Shown piece after piece: positions 1 through 7,093 of a DNA stretch of 51,989 bases (position 1 is the stretch's first letter; each line of letters begins with the position of its first letter). The stretch covers positions 1 through 51,989 of the forward strand of contig JAFZRF010000020.1 in the NCBI GenBank assembly GCA_017620025.1. The letters are read 5' to 3'. This DNA is from Ruminococcus sp. Its GTDB lineage: Bacteria; Bacillota; Clostridia; Oscillospirales; Ruminococcaceae. Made by a program: the position numbers and the translations under genes. Below the pieces are notes generated by a model. The model searched no databases, had not been told where the DNA came from, and was given only the letters and a program-made list of their open reading frames with translations.

Positions 1-168
1 AGTCCAGAGGCAGAGCCTCTGGTGGGGTGTGGGGCAACGCCCCGCATTTATCCGCAGGGCGCTTCGCAAGGGGTGAATTCCAAAACAGTCCGGGGGACTG
101 TTTTGGAAGAGGGGACGCCTTGCAAGTGAAGGCGTCCCCTGTTAAAAGTATGGTATGTTGACAAACTG
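1..168 (+). repeat. Dispersed multi-hairpin repeat, copy A (cut by window edge)
   Basis: This is one of four copies of an intergenic repeat; the others are at 12398-12599, 15944-16141 (inverted) and 45344-45547. It is built of successive inverted repeats: CCAGAGG/CCTCTGG, GGGGC/GCCCC, CCAAAACAG/CTGTTTTGG and GGGGACGCCTT/AAGGCGTCCCC. The left end, which in full copies starts with TTTGGGATTC and an AAAGGGG/CCCCTTT stem, lies outside the window. The tail ends near a TTGAC motif, as in the other copies. No open reading frame is shared between copies. From 169 to 453 the sequence is unique and holds the promoter at 287-315. Confidence 0.85.
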
Positions 169-286
169 TGCTGTCCTGCTTGTGCAGGCTGTTTTTTGTC
201 TGGTCAATTTTCCGCCGGAAAAACAGGCGCTTGTTTGTGCATATCTCCGAATTGTATTTTCAGCCGAAAAGAACGCTGTCGGATTG

Positions 287-315
287 TTTACATTTGTGAG
301 GGGATGTGTTATAAT
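287..315 (+). promoter_or_regulatory. SigA-type promoter for the MBOAT cassette
   Basis: TTTACA at 287-292 and TATAAT at 310-315 are separated by 17 bases. The MBOAT start codon lies about 140 bases downstream. This is the only good match I see before the cassette. Confidence 0.6.
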
Positions 316-453
316 TACTGTATAGGTTTTTGAACGTGAAGGGTACCGTTCAGGCACCCCGCCCCGGCATCGCCGGAAAAGACAGATATAAAGCCGGATC
401 TCCCGTGAGATACCGGAAAAAAGAACAAAGAACAAATAAGAAAGAAGATAATT

Positions 454-1854
454 ATGGTATTCTCAAAGCTTTTCTTTGTGTACCTTTTTCTGCCGCTGTG
501 TCTGGTGACATACTGGCTCGTAAGGGGTACCAATAATAAAAACACGGTGTTGATATTGTTCTCACTGATATTCTACGCATGGGGCGAGCCCGTGTACGTC
601 TTACTTATGCTCATGAGCGCTGTGGTGAATTATTTCGCAGGTCTCGGCATAGAGAAGTACCGGGGGAAGAAGTCCGCTTCTCTGATAGCGGCTCTTGCTG
701 TCATCTACGACCTGCTCATGCTGGGTATCTTCAAGTACAGCGGATTTATCGCTGAGAACCTCAACGCCTTTTTTTCGTTGTCCCTGCCGGTGCCGGATAT
801 ACGGCTCCCGATAGGCATCAGCTTCTATACCTTCCAGACCATCTCCTATGTCATAGACGTAAGCTGGGAGGAAGTCGCCGCACAGAAAAGGTTCAAGAAC
901 TTCCTGCTCTATGTGTCGCTGTTCCCGCAGCTCGTTGCAGGACCTATCGTAAGGTACAGCACTATTGAGAAGGAGATAGCGGAGCGCCATGCTTCGGCGG
1001 AGGATATCGCATACGGACTCAACCGCATGATACTCGGCCTTTCAAAGAAGGTCCTCCTTGCAAATCAGCTCAGTATAATCGCAGACGCCGCGCTCGGCAA
1101 TGTCGGCACTGCGACCGCTCTCGGCGCATGGTACGGCGCAGCGGTATATGCTTTGCAGATATACTTCGATTTCTCCGGTTATTCCGATATAGCCATTGGT
1201 CTCGGAAGAATATTCGGATTTCACTTCGATGAGAACTTCCGCCACCCGTTCGTATGCAAGGACATCACGGAATTCTGGCAGAGATGGCATATCTCACTCA
1301 GCACCTTTTTCCGTGACTACCTGCTCTATGTGCCGATATTCGGCAAGCGCAGAAAGTACGGCGGACTCTTCCTCGTATGGCTCTGCACCGGTATATGGCA
1401 CGGCGCCAACTGGAACTTCATCCTGTGGGGCCTCTATTACGGCTTCTTCGTATTCTTCGAGATGCAGCTCGGCAAGAAGAGAGTCAGGAAGATACCTACG
1501 ATTCTCCGTCATCTCTACAACAAGCCTGTTATTATAATCGGCTTTGCGATTTTCTACTTCGAGGACCTCGGACAGCTCGGAGAGTTCTTCCGCACGGCAT
1601 TCGGCTTCGGCGGTCACGGCCTCTTCAGCGTACAGGACGCTATCTCCGTATATAACAACTGCTTCCTCCTCATAGCAGCTGTTGTATGCAGCCTGCCGCT
1701 CATCGAGGGTATAAAGAAGCTCGGCGAGAAGGCTGCACCGGTGAAGTATATTTCCCGTCTTACGGCGATACCGGCAGCGGCCGTACTGCTTCTGCTGAGC
1801 AGCATCATGCTCGTTGACGCCACCACAAATCCGTTCCTTTATTTCCGTTTCTGA
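454..1854 (+). CDS. MBOAT-family membrane O-acyltransferase (AlgI/DltB-like)
   Basis: This 466-residue polytopic membrane protein matches the membrane-bound O-acyltransferase family (AlgI, PatA, DltB), which moves acyl groups across the membrane onto exported polymers. Two family hallmarks are clear: TEFWQRWHISLS with His279, and GIWHGANWN with His316, the usual catalytic histidine. Hydrophobic segments run the full length and the size is normal. The start has only a weak AAGAAG ribosome site 6 bases upstream, but the hydrophobic N-terminus begins there. Ten bases follow before the DHHW gene, and an FkbH-like protein and a carrier protein come next, so it probably draws its acyl group from that carrier. 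The acceptor polymer cannot be told from the sequence. Confidence 0.9.
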   Translation: MVFSKLFFVYLFLPLCLVTYWLVRGTNNKNTVLILFSLIFYAWGEPVYVLLMLMSAVVNYFAGLGIEKYRGKKSASLIAALAVIYDLLMLGIFKYSGFIAENLNAFFSLSLPVPDIRLPIGISFYTFQTISYVIDVSWEEVAAQKRFKNFLLYVSLFPQLVAGPIVRYSTIEKEIAERHASAEDIAYGLNRMILGLSKKVLLANQLSIIADAALGNVGTATALGAWYGAAVYALQIYFDFSGYSDIAIGLGRIFGFHFDENFRHPFVCKDITEFWQRWHISLSTFFRDYLLYVPIFGKRRKYGGLFLVWLCTGIWHGANWNFILWGLYYGFFVFFEMQLGKKRVRKIPTILRHLYNKPVIIIGFAIFYFEDLGQLGEFFRTAFGFGGHGLFSVQDAISVYNNCFLLIAAVVCSLPLIEGIKKLGEKAAPVKYISRLTAIPAAAVLLLLSSIMLVDATTNPFLYFRF

Positions 1855-1864
1855 GGAGGGCGCC

Positions 1865-3250
1865 ATGGCAGATAAGAAGAAAAGAAAGCCCGGTTCCTCA
1901 AAGGGGATGAAGGCTATAGCAGTACTCAATATCATTTCCATACTGGCAGTGGTCTTCACCGTAGCTGCGGCTCTGGTGATACTGCCGAGAGAAACTGTCT
2001 CCCATGAGGAGAACCGCACACTTGCAAAATTCCCGGAATTCACGCTCGAGTCATACCTCAAGGGTGATTACACCGAGGGCATAGCTGATTACTATGATGA
2101 CACCGTTCCGCACAGGAGCGATATCAAGAGCCTGGTCGCTACTTACATACTCCCGAACAAGGGCGTGAAGTACGGCGAGGACAGCATCGAGATATTCGGA
2201 AATGTTCCCGCTAAGCCCCAGCAGGAACCGGCCGCAACCGAGCCGCCTGTTACTGAGCCCCCGGTCACAGAGACTGAGGGAACAGGCACGGCTGCAGAAG
2301 AGACAACAACCGTACCCGTCACCACTCTCCCAGACAGCAATGAGCCTGCCGCAGAGGGCGAGATATCGGACGGCATAGTCGTAGTCAACGGCAGAGGCAT
2401 CATGCTCTACGGCGGAGCCGGCGGCATGGACAAGAGCTATGCACAGTGCATGGCGAACTACCGCAAGGAGCTCGGCAATGACGTGAATATCTGGTCTATG
2501 GTGATACCTACGGCGGTATCGTTCTATATGCCGGAGAACTATCTCAGCCTTACAGCGAGCGAGAAGAAGGATCTTGACAGCATCGCAAAGCAGCTCAAGG
2601 ACGTTACGCCTATTGATGTCTATACTCCTCTGCTTGCTCACAAGAGCGAGGCTATCTACGCCCGCACCGATCATCACTGGACTTCCCTCGGTGCCTTCTA
2701 TGCGGCGCAGGCCTTCGCAGAGCAGGCCGGAGTAGATTTTGCACCGATAGAGGAGTACGAGAAGAATACCATACGCGGTTATGTAGGTACTCTCTACGGA
2801 TATACCAAGAGCTCGGAGCTGCTCAACAATCCCGAGAACTTCGTATTCTACCGTCCGAAGGCCGATATCGACGGCAAGCTCAAGGTCACCAAGTACAACG
2901 AATGGTTCTCCGATCCTACAGAGTACTCGCTGCTGAACGATCCCACAAAGATGGACAAGTCACAGATGTACCTGACCTATGGTACGGACGAGCTCATAAC
3001 CCATGTTGAGACCGGAGTAAAGAACGGCAGGACACTTGTAGTCTTCAAGGACAGCTACGGAAACGCTCTCCTTCCCTTCCTCACAAGCTCCTTTGAGCAC
3101 ATCTATATGTGCGATATACGCTATTTCAAGCCCAATGCCATGTACTTCTGCCAGCAGCAGGAGGCAACGGACGTACTCTTCGCCCTGAGCATCTTCTCTG
3201 CTGTCGGCGGCAACCAGGACTGCCTTAACAAGATACTCTATCAGTGGTAA
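1865..3250 (+). CDS. DHHW / AlgX-DltD-like exported protein
   Basis: The protein has 461 residues. A basic N-terminus is followed by one membrane segment (about residues 15-40, IAVLNIISILAVVFTVAAAL), so it is anchored with an extracytoplasmic domain. A Pro/Thr-rich linker (about 120-170) precedes an SGNH-like domain. The DHHW motif lies at 269-272 (Asp-His-His-Trp) and a KDSYGNAL motif places the likely nucleophile at Ser397. Such proteins partner MBOAT acyltransferases in polymer acylation. I chose the ATG at 1865 because GGAGG precedes it by 6 bases and the alternative start at 1814 overlaps the MBOAT gene. Role assigned by family and context. Confidence 0.85.
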   Translation: MADKKKRKPGSSKGMKAIAVLNIISILAVVFTVAAALVILPRETVSHEENRTLAKFPEFTLESYLKGDYTEGIADYYDDTVPHRSDIKSLVATYILPNKGVKYGEDSIEIFGNVPAKPQQEPAATEPPVTEPPVTETEGTGTAAEETTTVPVTTLPDSNEPAAEGEISDGIVVVNGRGIMLYGGAGGMDKSYAQCMANYRKELGNDVNIWSMVIPTAVSFYMPENYLSLTASEKKDLDSIAKQLKDVTPIDVYTPLLAHKSEAIYARTDHHWTSLGAFYAAQAFAEQAGVDFAPIEEYEKNTIRGYVGTLYGYTKSSELLNNPENFVFYRPKADIDGKLKVTKYNEWFSDPTEYSLLNDPTKMDKSQMYLTYGTDELITHVETGVKNGRTLVVFKDSYGNALLPFLTSSFEHIYMCDIRYFKPNAMYFCQQQEATDVLFALSIFSAVGGNQDCLNKILYQW

Positions 3251-3266
3251 GGCATACGGAGGACAA

Positions 3267-5060
3267 ATGAAAGAACTGACATTCCCATTTGACGGCAGGC
3301 AGCTTATGCGCCGCCGCAGAGCGATAAAGAATCAGCTCCTGAGCGACGGGAGCACCCGGATAAAGAAGAAGATAGCCGTACTCGCCGGCTCTACCGCAGA
3401 CGATGTGGTAAAGGCGCTCGAGCTCTTCCTGCTCGATGCAGGAATAGAGCCGGAGTTCAGGATATCCGAGTACAACCGCTTCTATGAATCTGCGGTGTTC
3501 GGCGATCCGGAGCTTGAGGAATTCGCTCCCGATATAGTATACATACACACTACCTCCCGCAATCTCACTCTTCTCCCGCAGTCTCCTTCAGAGACACAGG
3601 AGAGAACGGACGAGCTGCTCATGGAACAGTCAGAGGTGTTTCGGCAGATCTGGACGGGCACAGCAGAGCGCTTCGGCTGTCCGGTGATACAGAACAACTT
3701 CGAGCTCCCGCTCTTCCGCCGCACAGGAAACTGGGACGGCTGGGGCGCAGCAGGACAGTCCGCATTCATACAGCGCATGAACGTCATGGTATCAGACTAT
3801 GCACGCTCTCACAGCGGCTTCTACGTAAACGATATCAGCTATCTCTCTGCCGCTGTCGGACTGGAGAAATGGCATGACCCGCAGGTATGGTATCTTTACA
3901 AGTATGCCATGAGCCTTGACGTCATACCCGACCTCGCCTACAGCCTTGCAGGCATCATCAAGTCGATCTACGGCAGAAACAAGAAGGTCATAGCTCTCGA
4001 CCTCGACAACACCCTCTGGGGCGGTGTCATCGGCGACGACGGTCAGGAGGGGATAGACCTCGGACAGGAGACCGCCGCCGGACAGTCCTTCTGTGAGCTT
4101 CAGTCCTTCCTTAAGGGCTACAGGGATATGGGAGTGCTTCTCTCGGTATGCTCGAAGAACGAGCATGAGAATGCCCTCCTCGGACTTGACCACCCGGAGA
4201 GCATACTCCGTCCGGACGACTTCGTATCGATCAAGGCAAACTGGGATCCGAAGGATCAGAACCTCTCACGCACAGCGGAGGAGCTCGGCCTTCTCACCGG
4301 CAGCTTTGTCTTCGTTGATGACAATCCCGCCGAGTGTGCGATAGTCGAGGCACAGCTCCCCGACGTTACGGCAGTACGTGCAGAGTCCGTAAGGGATACG
4401 ATGTATACCCTCAGCCGCGGAGGCTGGTTCGAGGTGACTTCGCTCACCGAGGATGACCTCAGGCGCAGTGAGCAGTATGCCGCAAACGCAAAGCGCACCG
4501 CACAGCAGAAGCAGTTCGCCGATTACGGTGAGTATCTGCTGAGCCTTGACATGGAGGCAGAGATAGGGGAGTTCCTCCCGGTACAGCTCAGCCGCATCAC
4601 TCAGCTCACCAACAAGAGCAACCAGTTCAACGTCACGACCAGGCGCTATACCCTTCAGGAGATGGAGGCTGTCAGCACTGACAGCAGCCGCATAGCGATA
4701 TGCGGAAGACTGCATGACAAGTTCGGCGATAACGGAATAGTATCCGTAGTCATCGGACGCTGCGAGGGAGACACTCTCCACATTGAGCTGTGGCTGATGA
4801 GCTGCCGTGTGCTCAAGCGTGATATGGAGCTTGCCATGCTCGATGAGCTGGTGAGAAGATGCAGGGAAAGGGGTATAGGCCGCATTATCGGCTATTATTA
4901 CAAGACGCCCAAGAACGCAATGGTATCGGAGCTGTTCGGCAGCTTCGGCTTCACAAGAGAGAGCCTCAGCGAGAACGGCGATTCGGTATGGACGCTTGAT
5001 ACTGAAGGCTACGAGAACAGGAACAAAGTGATAAGGATAAAGGAGAACAGCAATGGATAA
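3267..5060 (+). CDS. FkbH-like HAD-IIIC protein (probable glyceryl- or acyl-carrier loading enzyme)
   Basis: This 597-residue soluble protein carries the FkbH signature ALDLDNTLWGGVIGDDG, with the HAD aspartates at 245 and 247, and further HAD motifs (SVCSKN, FVDDNPAE). A SGNH-like N-terminal region precedes the HAD domain, and a GNAT-like region follows (IAICGRLHDKFGDNGIVSVV to the FGSFGF end). Studied FkbH enzymes take 1,3-bisphosphoglycerate and load a glyceryl group onto an acyl carrier protein. The next gene, overlapping by 8 bases, is such a carrier, which supports that activity here. Whether the product is glyceryl, lactyl or another group is inference. An AGGA ribosome site lies before the ATG. 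Confidence 0.88.
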   Translation: MKELTFPFDGRQLMRRRRAIKNQLLSDGSTRIKKKIAVLAGSTADDVVKALELFLLDAGIEPEFRISEYNRFYESAVFGDPELEEFAPDIVYIHTTSRNLTLLPQSPSETQERTDELLMEQSEVFRQIWTGTAERFGCPVIQNNFELPLFRRTGNWDGWGAAGQSAFIQRMNVMVSDYARSHSGFYVNDISYLSAAVGLEKWHDPQVWYLYKYAMSLDVIPDLAYSLAGIIKSIYGRNKKVIALDLDNTLWGGVIGDDGQEGIDLGQETAAGQSFCELQSFLKGYRDMGVLLSVCSKNEHENALLGLDHPESILRPDDFVSIKANWDPKDQNLSRTAEELGLLTGSFVFVDDNPAECAIVEAQLPDVTAVRAESVRDTMYTLSRGGWFEVTSLTEDDLRRSEQYAANAKRTAQQKQFADYGEYLLSLDMEAEIGEFLPVQLSRITQLTNKSNQFNVTTRRYTLQEMEAVSTDSSRIAICGRLHDKFGDNGIVSVVIGRCEGDTLHIELWLMSCRVLKRDMELAMLDELVRRCRERGIGRIIGYYYKTPKNAMVSELFGSFGFTRESLSENGDSVWTLDTEGYENRNKVIRIKENSNG

Positions 5061-5298
5061 GAATGAAGTAATCGGAAGACTCAACGAGATATTCCGTGAT
5101 GTTTTCGGCGACGACAGCATAACGGTAAACGAAGCTACCACCTCTGATGATATCGAGGACTGGGACAGCATAGAGCATATCAACCTCATCGGCGCAGTTG
5201 AGGATGAATTCGGCCTCCGCTTCAGGATGCGTGAGGTATCCGGCATGAAGAATGTCGGAGAGATGATAGACATCATCTGCGAGAGAGGTACTAAATGA
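5053..5298 (+). CDS. Acyl carrier protein
   Basis: This 81-residue acidic protein has the carrier-protein core DWDSIEHINLIGAVEDEFG. Ser39 is the expected attachment point for the 4'-phosphopantetheine arm. The triplet around it reads DSI rather than the common DSL. It overlaps the FkbH-like gene by 8 bases and the phosphoesterase gene by 4, so all are co-translated. It is most likely the dedicated carrier for the FkbH-loaded group used by the MBOAT protein, not the fatty-acid carrier, since no fatty-acid genes are near. Confidence 0.92.
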   Translation: MDKNEVIGRLNEIFRDVFGDDSITVNEATTSDDIEDWDSIEHINLIGAVEDEFGLRFRMREVSGMKNVGEMIDIICERGTK

Positions 5299-6149
5299 AA
5301 AAGAAGGGTTCGCTGAAGCGCCGGCTGATCATAGGCGGAGCTGCGGCGGCAAGCCTTACTATCCTGTATACCTGGTTCTTCACGATGGAGACAGTCAGTT
5401 ACGAGCTGACATCGGACAAGCTCACAGACAGCATCAGGATAGTGTTCGTCTCCGATCTCCACAGCTGCCGTTACGGCGGCAGGGATCAGAAGACTCTGAT
5501 GAAGGCCATAGACGCAGCGGAACCGGATATAGTTCTTTTCGGCGGCGATGCAGTAGACCACGTCGGCGATCTTAAGGACGTCTGCTCCATCATGAAGCAG
5601 GTCAGGGAAAAGTATCCCTGCGGATACGCCCCCGGCAACCATGAGGTCATGAGACACGATCTGAGCAGCGTCTACGACATGGTCACGAATGAGGCGGGAG
5701 TTCCGCTCCTCCTCGGCAAGGACAGCCTTGATATCACGGTGAAAGGCCAGCAGATAAGCATATTCGGCATTATTGATGCCTGGGAGTACGGCGTCAAGGG
5801 CACACAGCTCGACAACGTCCGTGAGAAGCTCGACAAGGACAGGTATGTCATCCTCCTTGCGCATCAGCCGGAGCAGATAGACGAGTATCTTGCAGAGGGA
5901 GATGATTTCGATCTTGTACTGTCCGGCCATGCACACGGCGGACAGTGGAGGATACCCGGCATACTCGAGCAGGGACTCTATGCACCGGATCAGGGCCTCT
6001 TCCCGAAGCGCACCTCGGGCATATTCCATGAGGGCAATACCGTGCAGATAGTCAGCAGAGGGCTTTCACGTCCGGCAAGGATGGCGATAATACCGAGATA
6101 CTTCAATCATCCGGAATTGTCAGTCATAGAAATAAAGCCGGGAAAATGA
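5295..6149 (+). CDS. Membrane-anchored metallophosphoesterase (YaeI/calcineurin-like)
   Basis: The protein has 284 residues. An N-terminal membrane segment (about 11-30) is followed by the full calcineurin-like metal-binding set: VSDLHS, FGGDAVD, APGNHE and SGHAHGGQWR. The order and spacing fit the YaeI-type family, some members of which act on UDP-diacylglucosamine-like or other phosphoesters at the membrane. It overlaps the carrier-protein gene by 4 bases (ATGA). Its substrate and its link to the acylation cassette are not known from sequence; it may just be the last gene of the operon. Confidence 0.88.
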   Translation: MKKKGSLKRRLIIGGAAAASLTILYTWFFTMETVSYELTSDKLTDSIRIVFVSDLHSCRYGGRDQKTLMKAIDAAEPDIVLFGGDAVDHVGDLKDVCSIMKQVREKYPCGYAPGNHEVMRHDLSSVYDMVTNEAGVPLLLGKDSLDITVKGQQISIFGIIDAWEYGVKGTQLDNVREKLDKDRYVILLAHQPEQIDEYLAEGDDFDLVLSGHAHGGQWRIPGILEQGLYAPDQGLFPKRTSGIFHEGNTVQIVSRGLSRPARMAIIPRYFNHPELSVIEIKPGK

Positions 6150-6198
6150 ACCGTCAGTCCGTTCGGACGAACCGGAAGAAAAATAGTATTCTTCCCTC

Positions 6199-6227
6199 TT
6201 GTAATCGGTGGGTAAAAATGATATAAT
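6199..6227 (+). promoter_or_regulatory. SigA-type promoter for the rRNA methylase gene
   Basis: TTGTAA at 6199-6204 and TATAAT at 6222-6227 are 17 bases apart. It lies 79 bases before the start codon at 6306 and downstream of the preceding operon. Confidence 0.6.
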
Positions 6228-6305
6228 ATAGAGTACGGACCGCGGAGGTCTGTACAGAAAAAGAAATAATACAAGGAGCAGGGCAGCCGCCCGCAAAATG
6301 GATAA

Positions 6306-7082
6306 ATGGATAAGAAGAATATGAGGCCGGAACCTGCTGAGCGTCAGGACAGCGGAGATCTCATCTTCGGCAGGAACCCGGTAATAGAGGCACTCAGGTC
6401 CGGAGCTGCTCTCGATACGATATATATGTGCGGCAGCGGAGGAAGCCTCGGGCTGATCCGCAGTCTTGCAAAGGAAAAGGGCGTCGTGGTAAAGGACGTC
6501 CAGGACAAGAAGCTGACACAGCTCTCCGGAGGCGCTTCCCATCAGGGAGTTGCCGCAGTCACGGCGTGTGCGGAATACGTCACCCTTGACGATATACTGG
6601 CTGTATCGGCAGAGAAGGGCACAGCTCCCTTCATAATCATATGCGATGAGATCGAGGACCCCCATAACCTCGGAGCTATAATACGTACCGCAGAGACCTC
6701 GGGCGCAGACGGTATAATAATCCCCAAGCGCCGCAGCGCAGGACTCAACGGAACCGTATTCAAGACCTCCGCAGGAGCAGCGAGCTACGTGCCGGTCGCA
6801 AGAGTGCCTAACCTTGCCTCTGCCATAGACGAGCTCAAGGAGAGGGGCGTATGGATATACGGCACCGATGCATCGGGTGCTGAGTACACCGAGACCGATT
6901 TTACGGGAGCCTGTGCGCTCGTCATCGGCTCTGAGGGCTTCGGCATAAGCGCCCTTATACAGAAGAAATGCGATTTCATGGTCAGACTGCCCATGCAGGG
7001 CAGGATCAATTCTCTGAACGCCTCAGTTGCAGCGGGCATATTCATGTATGAAGTGCTCCGTCAGCGCAGGGCCAGGAAGTGA
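6306..7082 (+). CDS. rlmB: TrmH-family 23S rRNA 2'-O-ribose methyltransferase (RlmB type)
   Basis: The 258-residue protein has an N-terminal substrate-binding part (FGRNPVIEALRSG) and a SpoU/TrmH knotted domain with all three motifs: DEIEDPHNLGAIIRTAE, LVIGSEGFGIS and INSLNASVAAGIFMYEVLRQR. RlmB methylates the 2'-OH of a conserved guanosine in 23S rRNA using S-adenosylmethionine. The start is unusual. The AAGGAG at 6273-6278 lies far from the ATG, with a small GGGC/GCCC hairpin in between that could bring them closer. A separate ATG at 6298 is out of frame. The exact target base is inferred from family only. Confidence 0.88.
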   Translation: MDKKNMRPEPAERQDSGDLIFGRNPVIEALRSGAALDTIYMCGSGGSLGLIRSLAKEKGVVVKDVQDKKLTQLSGGASHQGVAAVTACAEYVTLDDILAVSAEKGTAPFIIICDEIEDPHNLGAIIRTAETSGADGIIIPKRRSAGLNGTVFKTSAGAASYVPVARVPNLASAIDELKERGVWIYGTDASGAEYTETDFTGACALVIGSEGFGISALIQKKCDFMVRLPMQGRINSLNASVAAGIFMYEVLRQRRARK

Positions 7083-7093
7083 GGAGGGATCTG

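Noticed and set aside
1294-2061. 255-codon open frame on the minus strand
   Set aside because: It is antisense to the MBOAT and DHHW genes and has no motif or ribosome site.
4266-6029. 587-codon open frame on the minus strand
   Set aside because: It lies across the FkbH, carrier and phosphoesterase genes, which have clear motifs and ribosome sites. Its translation is low in any recognisable motif and reflects codon bias of the plus strand.
6298-6324. Eight-codon open frame before the rRNA methylase gene
   Set aside because: Too short to support as a gene without conservation data; noted only as a start-site oddity.
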